Shown in pieces: positions 9,440 to 18,588 of a stretch of 64,000 nucleotides of DNA. The stretch spans positions 37,101 through 101,100 of the forward strand of contig NZ_JAETZZ010000019.1 in assembly GCF_022627325.1 (NCBI RefSeq), written 5' to 3'. Position 1 is the stretch's first letter; every line of letters starts with the position of its first letter. This DNA is from Pseudomonas putida. GTDB taxonomy: Bacteria; Pseudomonadota; Gammaproteobacteria; Pseudomonadales; Pseudomonadaceae. The notes below the pieces were generated by a model. It ran no database searches, was not told where the DNA came from, and was given only the letters and a program-made list of their open reading frames with translations. Made by a program: the position numbers and the translations under genes.

Positions 9440-10513
9440 ATGCTGGCCTACATCCTGCGTCGTCTGCTGCTGATCATCCCGACCCTGTTCGGCATCCTGG
9501 TCATCAACTTCATCATCGTCCAAGCCGCCCCCGGCGGCCCGGTCGAACAGATGATCGCCAAGCTCGAAGGCTTCGAGGGCGCCACCAGCCGGATCGCCGG
9601 CGGTGGCGCCGAGGTCTCCGTGGCCGGCTCCAACTACCGCGGCGCCCAGGGCCTCGACCCGGCGCTGATCGCGGAAATCGAGCGCATGTACGGCTTCGAC
9701 AAGTCGCCCCCCGAGCGCTTATGGATAATGGTCAAGAACTACGCCCAACTGGACTTCGGCGAGAGCTTCTTTCGTGACGCCAAGGTCATCGACCTGATCG
9801 CCGAGAAGATGCCGGTGTCGATTTCGCTCGGGCTGTGGAGCACCTTGATCATGTACCTGGTGTCGATCCCCCTGGGCATTGCCAAGGCGGTGCGCCACGG
9901 TAGCCACTTCGACGTCTGGACCAGCTCGGCGATCATCGTCGGCTATGCCATCCCGGCGTTCCTGTTCGCCATCCTGCTGATCGTGCTGTTCGCCGGCGGC
10001 AGCTACTTCGACTGGTTCCCGCTGCGCGGCCTGACCTCGAACAACTTCGACGAGCTGTCCACGACCGGCAAGGTGCTCGACTACTTCTGGCACCTGGTGC
10101 TACCGATCACCGCCTTGGTGATCGGCAACTTCGCCACCATGACCCTGCTGACCAAGAACAGCTTCCTCGACGAGATCAACAAGCAGTACGTGGTCACCGC
10201 CAAAGCCAAAGGCCTGAGCCGCTCACGGGTGCTCTACGGCCACGTGTTCCGCAATGCCATGCTGCTGGTGATCGCAGGCTTCCCTTCGGCGTTCATCGGC
10301 ATCTTCTTCACCGGTTCCCTGCTGATCGAGGTGATCTTCTCCCTCGACGGCCTGGGCCTGATGAGTTTCGAGGCGGCCATCAACCGCGACTACCCGGTGG
10401 TGTTCGGCACCCTGTTCATCTTCACCCTGCTCGGGCTGGTGGTGAAACTGATCGGCGACCTCACCTACACCCTGGTCGATCCGCGCATCGACTTCGCCAG
10501 CCGGGAGCACTGA
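9440..10513 (+). CDS. nppB: ABC importer inner-membrane permease (YejB type)
   Basis: A 357-residue DppB/OppB-class permease. The N-terminal helix MLAYILRRLLLIIPTLFGIL is typical, followed by a long periplasmic segment (about 40-120) and five further membrane helices. The cytoplasmic EAA loop that contacts the ATPase is AKAKGLSRSRVLYGHVFRNA. It begins one base after the nppA2 stop codon and is followed one base after its own stop by nppC, so all five genes form a tight operon. Confidence 0.93.
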   Translation: MLAYILRRLLLIIPTLFGILVINFIIVQAAPGGPVEQMIAKLEGFEGATSRIAGGGAEVSVAGSNYRGAQGLDPALIAEIERMYGFDKSPPERLWIMVKNYAQLDFGESFFRDAKVIDLIAEKMPVSISLGLWSTLIMYLVSIPLGIAKAVRHGSHFDVWTSSAIIVGYAIPAFLFAILLIVLFAGGSYFDWFPLRGLTSNNFDELSTTGKVLDYFWHLVLPITALVIGNFATMTLLTKNSFLDEINKQYVVTAKAKGLSRSRVLYGHVFRNAMLLVIAGFPSAFIGIFFTGSLLIEVIFSLDGLGLMSFEAAINRDYPVVFGTLFIFTLLGLVVKLIGDLTYTLVDPRIDFASREH

Positions 10514-10514
10514 C

Positions 10515-11534
10515 ATGGCCTTGTCCCCTCTCAACCGTCGGCGCTTCGAGCGCTTCAAGGCCAACCGACGCGGCTGGTGGTCGCTGTGGCTGTTCCTCAT
10601 CCTGTTCGGCCTGAGCCTGGGTGCCGAACTGATCGCCAACGACAAACCGATTGCCGTGCGCTACGACGGCGAGTGGTTTTTCCCGGCCTTCAAACGCTAC
10701 CCGGAAACCACCTTCGGCGGCGAGTTCCCCCTGGAGGCCAACTACAAGAGCCCGTATATCCGGGAGCTACTGGCCAAGAAAGACAGCTTCGTGCTGTGGG
10801 CCCCGATCCCCTACAGCTACCAGAGCATCAATTACGACCTGCGCGTACCCGCCCCTGCGCCGCCCTCGGCGGACAACTGGCTGGGCACCGACGATCAGGG
10901 CCGCGATGTGCTGGCGCGGGTGATCTACGGCTTCCGCATTTCGGTACTGTTCGCCCTCACCCTGACCATCCTCAGCTCCATCATCGGCGTCATCGCCGGT
11001 GCCCTGCAGGGTTTCTACGGTGGCTGGGTAGACCTTGCCGGCCAGCGCTTTCTGGAGATCTGGTCCGGCTTGCCGGTGCTGTACCTGCTGATCATCCTTG
11101 CCAGCTTCGTACAGCCCAACTTCTGGTGGTTGCTGGGCATCATGTTGCTGTTCTCATGGATGAGCCTGGTTGACGTGGTGCGCGCCGAGTTCCTGCGCGG
11201 GCGCAATCTCGAGTACGTGCGTGCCGCCCGTGCCCTGGGTATGCGCAATGGCGCGATCATGTATCGGCACATCCTGCCCAACGCCATGATCTCGACCATG
11301 ACGTTCATGCCCTTCATCCTCACCGGTGCCATCGGCACCCTCACCGCCCTGGACTTCCTCGGTTTCGGCCTGCCACCGGGCGCGCCGTCGCTGGGCGAAC
11401 TGGTAGCCCAAGGCAAGTCCAACCTGCAGGCGCCATGGCTGGGCATCAGCGCCTTTGCCGTACTGGCGATCATGCTGAGCCTGCTGGTATTCATCGGCGA
11501 ATCCGCCCGCGATGCCTTCGACCCGAGGAAGTGA
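10515..11534 (+). CDS. nppC: ABC importer inner-membrane permease (YejE type)
   Basis: A 339-residue DppC/OppC-class permease. It has one N-terminal helix (about residues 20-40), a periplasmic insert of ~90 residues characteristic of the YejE subfamily (ending NWLGTDDQGRDVLARVIYGF), and then five helices. The EAA loop is VRAARALGMRNGAIMYRHI. It pairs with the YejB-type subunit encoded immediately upstream. Confidence 0.93.
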   Translation: MALSPLNRRRFERFKANRRGWWSLWLFLILFGLSLGAELIANDKPIAVRYDGEWFFPAFKRYPETTFGGEFPLEANYKSPYIRELLAKKDSFVLWAPIPYSYQSINYDLRVPAPAPPSADNWLGTDDQGRDVLARVIYGFRISVLFALTLTILSSIIGVIAGALQGFYGGWVDLAGQRFLEIWSGLPVLYLLIILASFVQPNFWWLLGIMLLFSWMSLVDVVRAEFLRGRNLEYVRAARALGMRNGAIMYRHILPNAMISTMTFMPFILTGAIGTLTALDFLGFGLPPGAPSLGELVAQGKSNLQAPWLGISAFAVLAIMLSLLVFIGESARDAFDPRK

Positions 11535-11535
11535 G

Positions 11536-13140
11536 ATGAGTGAACAGAACCTGATCGAAGTGCGCGACCTGGCGGTAGAGTTCGTTACCGGCGAACAGGT
11601 CAACCGTGTGGTCGATGGCATCAGCTTCGACATCCGCAAGGGCGAGACCCTGGCGCTGGTCGGCGAGAGCGGTTCGGGCAAGTCCGTTACCGCCCACTCG
11701 ATTCTGCGCCTGCTGCCCTACCCGCTGGCACGCCACCCCAGTGGCAGCATTGGCTACAAAGGCAAGGACCTGCTGCAGCAAGGTGAGAAGGCCATGCAGA
11801 AGATTCGCGGCAACCGCATCGCGATGATCTTCCAGGAGCCGATGACCTCGCTGAACCCGCTGCACTGCATCGAGAAGCAGATCAACGAAATCCTGCTGCT
11901 GCACAAGGGCCTCACCGGCAAGCAAGCCACTGCGCGCACGCTGGAGCTGCTTGAACTGGTGGGCATTCCCGAGCCACGCAAACGCCTGAAGGCCCTGCCC
12001 CACGAGCTGTCCGGTGGCCAGCGGCAGCGGGTGATGATTGCCATGGCCCTGGCCAATGAGCCGGAGCTGCTGATTGCCGATGAACCCACCACCGCACTCG
12101 ACGTGACCGTGCAGTTGAAGATTCTGGAACTGCTCAAGGAACTACAGGCGCGGTTGGGCATGGCATTGCTGTTGATCAGCCATGACCTGAACCTGGTCAG
12201 GCGCATTGCCCACCGTGTTTGCGTGATGCAGCGCGGACAGATTGTCGAGCAGGCCGATTGCGCAACGCTGTTCAGCGCGCCGCAGCACCACTACACGCAG
12301 ATGCTGATCAATGCAGAACCCAGCGGGTTGCCGGCGCAAACCGCAGTGGGTACGCCACTGCTGGAAGTGAACGACCTGAGGGTATGGTTCCCGATCAAGA
12401 AAGGCTTGCTGCGCAAGACGGTCGACCACGTGAAGGCCGTGGACGGGATCAACTTCAGCCTGCCCCAGGGGCAGACCCTGGGGATCGTGGGTGAGTCCGG
12501 ATCGGGCAAGTCGACGCTTGGGCTGGCGATCTTGCGCTTGATTTCCAGCCAAGGGGGCATCCGCTTCCACGGCCAGGCACTGGAAGGCTTGAACCAGCAG
12601 CAGGTGCGGCCACTGCGACGCGAGATGCAAGTGGTGTTTCAGGACCCCTTTGGTAGCCTGAGCCCACGTATGTGTGTGGCGGACATCGTCGGCGAGGGGC
12701 TGCGGATTCACAAGATTGGTACAGCCGCGGAACAGGAAGCGGCGATTATCGCGGTGCTGGAAGAAGTCGGCCTGGACCCTCGCACCCGCCATCGCTACCC
12801 GCATGAGTTTTCGGGCGGGCAACGTCAACGTATCGCCATCGCCCGGGCGCTGGTGCTCAAGCCGGCGTTGATTCTGCTGGACGAACCGACCTCTGCGCTG
12901 GACCGTACGGTGCAGCGGCAGGTGGTGGAACTGCTGCGCAACCTGCAGCAGAAGTACAACCTCACCTACCTGTTCATCAGCCATGACCTTGCCGTGGTCA
13001 AAGCGTTGAGCCACCAACTGATGGTGATCAAGCATGGCCATGTTGTGGAACAGGGCGAGGCCCGGCAGATCTTCCATTCACCCCAGCACGCTTATACGCA
13101 GCAACTGTTGGAGGCAGCGTTTTTGCGCCATGACAGCTGA
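11536..13140 (+). CDS. nppD: ABC importer ATPase, two fused nucleotide-binding domains (YejF type)
   Basis: A 534-residue fusion of two ATP-binding cassettes that powers the importer. The first has Walker A GESGSGKS (about residues 42-49), signature LSGGQRQR and Walker B LLIADEPTTALD. The second, beginning about residue 275, has GESGSGKST, FSGGQRQR and LILLDEPTSALD. I start at the ATG at 11536, directly after the nppC stop; an in-frame codon inside nppC is not needed. It is the last gene of the operon, and the next gene is convergent. Confidence 0.94.
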   Translation: MSEQNLIEVRDLAVEFVTGEQVNRVVDGISFDIRKGETLALVGESGSGKSVTAHSILRLLPYPLARHPSGSIGYKGKDLLQQGEKAMQKIRGNRIAMIFQEPMTSLNPLHCIEKQINEILLLHKGLTGKQATARTLELLELVGIPEPRKRLKALPHELSGGQRQRVMIAMALANEPELLIADEPTTALDVTVQLKILELLKELQARLGMALLLISHDLNLVRRIAHRVCVMQRGQIVEQADCATLFSAPQHHYTQMLINAEPSGLPAQTAVGTPLLEVNDLRVWFPIKKGLLRKTVDHVKAVDGINFSLPQGQTLGIVGESGSGKSTLGLAILRLISSQGGIRFHGQALEGLNQQQVRPLRREMQVVFQDPFGSLSPRMCVADIVGEGLRIHKIGTAAEQEAAIIAVLEEVGLDPRTRHRYPHEFSGGQRQRIAIARALVLKPALILLDEPTSALDRTVQRQVVELLRNLQQKYNLTYLFISHDLAVVKALSHQLMVIKHGHVVEQGEARQIFHSPQHAYTQQLLEAAFLRHDS

Positions 13141-13184
13141 GGGTGACTGCCTTCAAGCGCCAGCGCGTGCGTCGCGACGCGTGC

Positions 13185-13226
13185 GGCGCTGTCAGCACTG
13201 CCCTGGTTGCAGATGCTGACAGCGCC
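13185..13226. repeat. Perfect 13-base inverted repeat between convergent genes
   Basis: Arms GGCGCTGTCAGCA (13185-13197) and TGCTGACAGCGCC (13214-13226) flank a 16-base loop. There is no T run on either side. It lies in the 229-base gap between nppD and the convergent TonB receptor gene, with a second, weaker pair CTCCAGC/GCTGGAG at 13304-13334. It could act as a bidirectional terminator or a protein site. Function is unknown. Confidence 0.6.
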
Positions 13227-13369
13227 ACGCAGGGTGCACCGGGCCTGAAGTGTTGGCCTGAGAAGGCCCAGCGCCAACGAACCCCTCATCGCGAGACGAG
13301 CCCCTCCAGCAGCTACGCAAGCGCAGCGCTGGAGCTAGGCAGCCCGTACAGTGGTGCAAGCGCTCCGGA

Positions 13370-15562
13370 TCAGAAATCAATCGTGCCCGAGAACTTCACC
13401 AACCGCGGATCGCCCTGGGTCATGTAGCCACCATTGGCTGAAGCCCAGTAGTTCTTGTCGGTGAGGTTTTCCACGTTCACCCGCAGGGTCAGGTCCTTCT
13501 CGGCGACTTTCAGCTTGTAGCGTGCACCGGCATCGAAACGATTCCAGGTCGGCAGGCTGAGGTCGTTGGCGGCATCGACGTATTGGCCGCCGGTGCGCAG
13601 CATCCGGGCATTGAGTGCCAACCCTGGCACCCCCGGCACATCCCAGTCGACACTGGCGTTCAGCTGGAAAGTCGGCACGCCGATGGCGTGGTTGCCGTCG
13701 TTGGTACCATTGGCAGTCTTTTTCTGCTCCGACGCCATGCGGGTACCGCCGGCCATCAGGCGCAAACCTTCGATCGGTTCGCCGTAGACACTCAGCTCCA
13801 GGCCTTTGTTGACCTGCTCGCCATCGCGAATGTAGGTAGTGCCCTCGGTATAGCCATCGGACGGTTTTTCAATGCGGAACACAGCCAGGTTCGCGCCGTA
13901 GGTCTGCTTATCGAGCTTGATACCTGCCTCAAGCTGTTTGGTTCGGCCAGGCGGGAACATCTGCCCGGCATTGACAGTGTTCGCCGGGGCCGTCGGGCCC
14001 TGGGCCAAGCCTTCGATGCGGTTGGCGTAAACCGAGATACTGTCGGTGGCCTTGTACACGATCCCATAGACAGGCGTAGTCACGCCCTTTTCATAAGCAG
14101 GACCGTTACGGCTTCCGTCATTGGCCGGGTTGGCGACGCCATTGAAAGTGGTACCGTCATAGAAATAGTTTTCGATGCGCAGTTGCTGACGACGCACCCC
14201 GTAAGTGAGCAACAGACGGTCATCGAACATGCCCACCGTGTCGGAAATAGCGATGCTGCGGTTACGGGTCTTGCCGGTCACACCGGGGTCACCCATCTCA
14301 CCACCGGTGAGGTAGCCGTCGGTTGGCTTGGGCAGCGTGACCTTGTCGTAGATATTGGTGTTGCCAGGGACTGGGCGATAAAAGGTGTAGGCGTTTTCCG
14401 CCTGCGTCCACAGGGTATTGGCGCCCACGGCAATCTGGTGGCTGAACGGCCCGGTCTGCAGGCGGCCATTGAGGCCGGCGCTGAAGCTGGTGTTGTCTTC
14501 GCCGTGGACGATATCCGAACCGGAGAGCGTAGCCGTGCCGCTATTGCCCACCAGCACCGGCGTGCCATAGGTGCCATGCTCGCGGGTATGGCGCGCACCA
14601 CCCGCCAGATAGGCGGCCCAGCTCTCGTTCAGGTCCCATTCGCCACGAATCATGCCGAAGGTATCTTCCGACTCGCTGTAGCTCCACGCCTGGCCGTAGT
14701 TGTGGCTGGCATCCGGTGCGGTTGGCACCTGGGTGGCGGTGCCTGGGCGCACTGAGTTGCGCAGGTGGTTGATACGCTGCTTCTGGTAACCGAAGTCGGT
14801 GGAGATGCGCACCGTGTCGCCGCGGTAGTCCAGGCCGGCAACGAATAGCTTGGTCCGCTGGTCCTGATCGTCAACAGCGGTTTCACCTTCACGCTGGCTG
14901 AGGTTCAGCCGCGCGCCAAAACGGTTGTCTTCGCCGAAGCGCTGGCCGATGTCCAGATGCTCGCCGATGCGCCCATCGGCACTGATGTCCTGGGTGTAAC
15001 GGCGGGTAGGAACATCGCCAGCACGCTTGGGTTGCAAGTTGACGTTACCACCAAGGCCAGTGCCGGTCGGGCTCACACCATTGAGAAACGCATTGGGCCC
15101 TTTGAATACCTCAACACGCTCCACACCGTCGGTGGACATGATCTGGCGCGGCAGAATGCCGTAGAGGCCGTTGAAAGAGATGTCATCCCCTGCCAGCGGC
15201 AGCCCGCGTATCACGAAGACCTTCGACTGGTTGCCGAAGCCGAACGACTCGCGCACGGACGGGTCGTTGGCCAGCACGTCACCGATGTCCTCCGCCTGCT
15301 GGTCTTCGATCAGCTTGGAGGTGTAGCTGGTCAGGGTGAACGGGACGTCCATGTTGTCCTGATTGCCCAGCACGCCCATGCTGCCGCCGCGGGCGACCTG
15401 GCCACCGGCGAACGCCTCGGGCAGCGCGCCGGGTGTGGGCTTGACGGCGTCGGCGTTGACGTCAGTGGCGTCGAGCTGAATAGGCTCGGCCGCTTGCGCC
15501 ATCAGCGTTACGGAACAGCAGAGCGCCAGCATGGCTGGGCGCGATGGGAAGCGAGACGCCAT
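13370..15562 (-). CDS. TonB-dependent siderophore receptor
   Basis: A 730-residue outer-membrane receptor for ferric siderophore uptake. After a signal peptide (ending TLMAQAAEP) comes the plug domain (about 60-190) with QSKVFVIRGLPLAGDDISFNG and VERVEVFKGPNAFLNG, then a 22-strand barrel ending in the terminal Phe of FSGTIDF. No N-terminal STN signalling domain is present, so it is unlikely to control an ECF sigma factor. The start at 15562 places a Fur-like site upstream rather than within the gene, and is preceded by AGGA; in-frame ATGs further upstream would make the operator coding. The cognate siderophore cannot be read from sequence. Confidence 0.9.
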   Translation of the reverse strand: MASRFPSRPAMLALCCSVTLMAQAAEPIQLDATDVNADAVKPTPGALPEAFAGGQVARGGSMGVLGNQDNMDVPFTLTSYTSKLIEDQQAEDIGDVLANDPSVRESFGFGNQSKVFVIRGLPLAGDDISFNGLYGILPRQIMSTDGVERVEVFKGPNAFLNGVSPTGTGLGGNVNLQPKRAGDVPTRRYTQDISADGRIGEHLDIGQRFGEDNRFGARLNLSQREGETAVDDQDQRTKLFVAGLDYRGDTVRISTDFGYQKQRINHLRNSVRPGTATQVPTAPDASHNYGQAWSYSESEDTFGMIRGEWDLNESWAAYLAGGARHTREHGTYGTPVLVGNSGTATLSGSDIVHGEDNTSFSAGLNGRLQTGPFSHQIAVGANTLWTQAENAYTFYRPVPGNTNIYDKVTLPKPTDGYLTGGEMGDPGVTGKTRNRSIAISDTVGMFDDRLLLTYGVRRQQLRIENYFYDGTTFNGVANPANDGSRNGPAYEKGVTTPVYGIVYKATDSISVYANRIEGLAQGPTAPANTVNAGQMFPPGRTKQLEAGIKLDKQTYGANLAVFRIEKPSDGYTEGTTYIRDGEQVNKGLELSVYGEPIEGLRLMAGGTRMASEQKKTANGTNDGNHAIGVPTFQLNASVDWDVPGVPGLALNARMLRTGGQYVDAANDLSLPTWNRFDAGARYKLKVAEKDLTLRVNVENLTDKNYWASANGGYMTQGDPRLVKFSGTIDF

Positions 15563-15603
15563 CGAACAAATCCTGACAAAGAATTGTGAGTTAGAGTGAT
15601 GGC

Positions 15604-15622
15604 GTAAATGATAATGCTTCCT
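15604..15622 (-). promoter_or_regulatory. Putative Fur box
   Basis: GTAAATGATAATGCTTCCT matches the GATAATGATAATCATTATC consensus at 12 of 19 positions, including the central AATGATAAT. It lies about 40 bases upstream of the TonB receptor start, as expected for iron-repressed siderophore receptors. Confidence 0.5.
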
Positions 15623-15763
15623 ATGTATGAACATCAACCTGAAACAAGGCCAAATGCCATCCGTAGGACCAGTGGCATTTCGAGCCGTCACAGGGCGAGC
15701 AAGCCACCGATGCCTAGGGTTGGATTGCAGCGCCCGCGCAGACCGCTTTTCAGCTAAAAATAC

Positions 15764-17116
15764 TCAGGCCTGAACAGCCCGGCCCACCGCGGCTTCGCTG
15801 TCAGCCACCATCCCCTCCCGCATCCGCTGCGCATCGCGACTGAAACACCGCGACGCGGCCAGCAGAAACACCATGGTCAACATCAGCGCCACCGGTATCA
15901 GGTACATCGCGTCGTGCAACCCCTGGGCCTTGAACGCCTCGCTCATCGTTACCTCACCCGCTGCGTCCATGGCGGCGACGGCGAAATGGTCCGACAGCCC
16001 ACCGACCACCACCGGCCCCAGGCCACCGCCCAGCAGATAGAGGCCGGCGAAATACAGCGCCATGGCCGTGGCGCGCAAGCGGGGCTGCACCACGTCCTGG
16101 ATGGCCGTGTACACGCAGGTGTAGAAGTTGTACGAAAACAGCCAGCCCACGCCGAACAGCGCCACGAATAGGCCCAGCTCGATCCGCCCGGCATGCAGCG
16201 CCCAGGCGGTGGCCAGCGTGGCGACCAGCATGCTCGACACAGCGAACATCAGCCGGCCGTTGGCAAAGCGCTGATGCACCTTGTCGGCCACCCAGCCACC
16301 CAGGGTGAGGCCTAACAGACCGGTCACACCGACGATGACCCCGGTGGCCACTGCGGCTTGTTGCAGTTGCAGCTCGAAGTACCGCTGCAGCATGGGCACC
16401 ATGAACGAGTTGCAGGCGTACGACGCAAAATTGAACGTAAGGCCCGCGAGCACCAGCCAGGCGAAGGTGGGCACGCTGAGTACGCGGCGCAGGGGCCGGT
16501 CCAGCGGCGCCTGGGAGACGGCTACGGTTTCGGCCGCACCGCGTGCGGGTTCGCGGATCAGGAACAGGAACAACGCCAGCACCACACCCGGCACAGCGGC
16601 GATGAAGAACGGTGCGCGCCAGCTGCCGAAGGCCTGCACCATGGCGCCAATGGTGAAGAAGGCCAGCAACAGGCCCAGCGGCAGGCCGAGCATGAAGATA
16701 CCCATCACCCGTGCCCGCCGCTCGGCAGGGAACAGGTCGCCGATCAGCGAATTGGCGGCAGGCCCATAGCTGGCTTCGCCGATGCCCACCCCCATGCGCA
16801 CCAGCAGGAAGCTCCAGAAGCTGCCGACCATGCCGTTGACTGCCGTCAGCCCGCTCCACGCCATCAGGCCCCAGCCCATCAGCCGGCTGCGCGAGCCGGT
16901 GTCGGCCAGCCGTGCCAGTGGCAGGCCGGCGATGGCATAGACCAGGGTAAAGGCGGTGCCGATCAGGCCGATCTGGAAGTCGCTAAGGTGCCACTCCAGG
17001 CGAATCGGTTCGATGATGATGGCGGGTATGGTGCGATCGAAGAAATTGAACAGGTTGGCCAGAAACAGCAGCAACAGGATGCGCCAGGCGTTGTTCGCTT
17101 GGATGGCGGTCGGCAT
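15764..17116 (-). CDS. MFS transporter, Spinster-like family
   Basis: A 450-residue major facilitator with 12 predicted membrane helices. The first helix segment carries NLFNFFDRTIPA, and the loop 2-3 motif is GLPLARLADTGSRSRLMGWG. The fourth helix has RMGVGIGEASYGPAA, which is characteristic of Spinster-type MFS proteins. A cytosolic loop near residue 210 (REPARGAAETVA) separates the two six-helix halves. The ATG at 17116 follows GAGGGACC. The substrate is unknown; the adjacent siderophore receptor on the same strand, 201 bases further on, does not prove a shared role. Confidence 0.85.
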   Translation of the reverse strand: MPTAIQANNAWRILLLLFLANLFNFFDRTIPAIIIEPIRLEWHLSDFQIGLIGTAFTLVYAIAGLPLARLADTGSRSRLMGWGLMAWSGLTAVNGMVGSFWSFLLVRMGVGIGEASYGPAANSLIGDLFPAERRARVMGIFMLGLPLGLLLAFFTIGAMVQAFGSWRAPFFIAAVPGVVLALFLFLIREPARGAAETVAVSQAPLDRPLRRVLSVPTFAWLVLAGLTFNFASYACNSFMVPMLQRYFELQLQQAAVATGVIVGVTGLLGLTLGGWVADKVHQRFANGRLMFAVSSMLVATLATAWALHAGRIELGLFVALFGVGWLFSYNFYTCVYTAIQDVVQPRLRATAMALYFAGLYLLGGGLGPVVVGGLSDHFAVAAMDAAGEVTMSEAFKAQGLHDAMYLIPVALMLTMVFLLAASRCFSRDAQRMREGMVADSEAAVGRAVQA

Positions 17117-17250
17117 TGTCAGGTCCCTCTTTATTGTTGTTCGGGGCTTCCAGCACGCCACACGAATCTAGAGGGCCAACAGGTGTGCGTCTGCCACCAT
17201 TGACCGCGCTGATACCGAGCGATGCCCGCTGAACGGTACGCCGGCCCGGC

Positions 17251-18549
17251 TCAACGCAAATCCTGACTCACTCGCTCTACAGCGTTCACCACACCCGTCG
17301 CGCCCTGCAGGATCACGCCAATCGCCTGACCTGCCTGCGAGGCGAGTTGCAGGCTCTGCGTGGCATGACTGCGGCTGGTTTCTATTTCGCCCACGGCCTG
17401 GCTGGCGAGGGTCTGGTTATGCGCCACCACCGAGACGATCTCATCGGTAGCGGTGCTGGTGCGCGCCGCCAGCTTTCGCACTTCGTCGGCTACCACGGCA
17501 AAGCCCCTGCCCTGCTCGCCGGCGCGGGCCGCTTCGATGGCTGCATTGAGCGCGAGCAGGTTGGTCTGCGCCGCGATGCCGCCGATGGTCTGCACGATCG
17601 AGCTGATCAATACCGATTGCTCACCCAGTGCAGTGATCGTCGTGCCGGCCGATTGCAGTTGTTGGGTCATGCCCTGCATGGTCTGCTCCACTTGCTGCAC
17701 CACCGCCGCGCCCTCGGACGCTCCGCCCACGGTGTCGCGCGACACCTCCAGCGCCATCTGCGCAGCCTGCCTGATGGCCTCTTCACGCTGGACCTGTGCG
17801 GTCACCACCGAGGCGAATTTCACCACCCGCACCCGTTTTCCCTGGGCGTCGTTCACCGGGTTGTAACTGGCTTCCAGCCACACTTCCTGCCCGTGCCGGT
17901 CCAGCCGGCGGAAGCGGCCAGTGACGTAGCGGCCGGTGTTGAGCGTTCGCCAGAATTCTGCATAAGCCGGGCTGGCGGTGTCTTCTGCGCAGCAAAACAT
18001 CCGGTGATGCTTACCCACCACTTCATCGAGGCGGTAGCCCATGCCCGCCAGGAACGTGTCATTGGCGGCCAGCACATTGCCTGCCAGGTCGAACTGGATG
18101 ACCGCGCTGGAGCGTAACAGCGCGTCGAGCAGCGCCTGGTTTTCCCGGGCCAGCCCGACCTCTTGCGACACGTCGCGCCCGAATGCCCGTATTTCGCATA
18201 CCCGCCCTTGTGCATCCAACCGCGGATACCAGCCCAAGCGCCACCACGCCGACTTGCCATTGGCCGCGCTCAGGCTCATGTCATCGTGCACCGGCGCACC
18301 CTTGGCAAGCGCGCTGGCCAACCCGCCCAAGGCCTGGGCGGGAAGCCATTGCTTCAAGGAGGTGCCGGCCAAGGCGTCCACCGTCACGCCGAACGCAGCC
18401 GCACTGACGAGGTTGCAGTCGAGGATCCGCCAATCGCCGTCGAGCCGCAGAAAAAAACCGGCCTGCTCTATCTGCTCCAGGCACTGCCGAAGGCTTTCCA
18501 GTTCGCGTTCACGCTCGGCGAGCGTGGTTTTCAATTGCCGGTTGAACAT
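17251..18549 (-). CDS. Soluble PAS-PAS-MCP chemosensory protein, BdlA-like
   Basis: A 432-residue protein with no membrane segment. PAS domain 1 spans about residues 22-127 and PAS domain 2 about 140-250 (AANDTFLAGMGYRLDEVVGKHHRMFC, read in two parts, is the typical PAS core). The MCP signalling domain spans about 270-425 with the hairpin tip EAARAGEQGRGFAVVADEV. The layout and length match BdlA of P. aeruginosa (417 residues), which drives biofilm dispersion and works with c-di-GMP phosphodiesterases. It lies 39 bases downstream of a GAF-EAL gene on the same strand, so the pair is likely an operon. Orthology to BdlA is inferred from architecture; Aer-type redox sensors are an alternative. 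Confidence 0.82.
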   Translation of the reverse strand: MFNRQLKTTLAERERELESLRQCLEQIEQAGFFLRLDGDWRILDCNLVSAAAFGVTVDALAGTSLKQWLPAQALGGLASALAKGAPVHDDMSLSAANGKSAWWRLGWYPRLDAQGRVCEIRAFGRDVSQEVGLARENQALLDALLRSSAVIQFDLAGNVLAANDTFLAGMGYRLDEVVGKHHRMFCCAEDTASPAYAEFWRTLNTGRYVTGRFRRLDRHGQEVWLEASYNPVNDAQGKRVRVVKFASVVTAQVQREEAIRQAAQMALEVSRDTVGGASEGAAVVQQVEQTMQGMTQQLQSAGTTITALGEQSVLISSIVQTIGGIAAQTNLLALNAAIEAARAGEQGRGFAVVADEVRKLAARTSTATDEIVSVVAHNQTLASQAVGEIETSRSHATQSLQLASQAGQAIGVILQGATGVVNAVERVSQDLR

Positions 18550-18588
18550 GCTGGCTACCTGCTGAGGATAAGCGACGAATAAGTCAAA

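Noticed and set aside
13143..13427. A 94-codon plus-strand frame after nppD
   Set aside because: It crosses the inverted repeat and the end of the convergent receptor gene. There is no ribosome site or motif.
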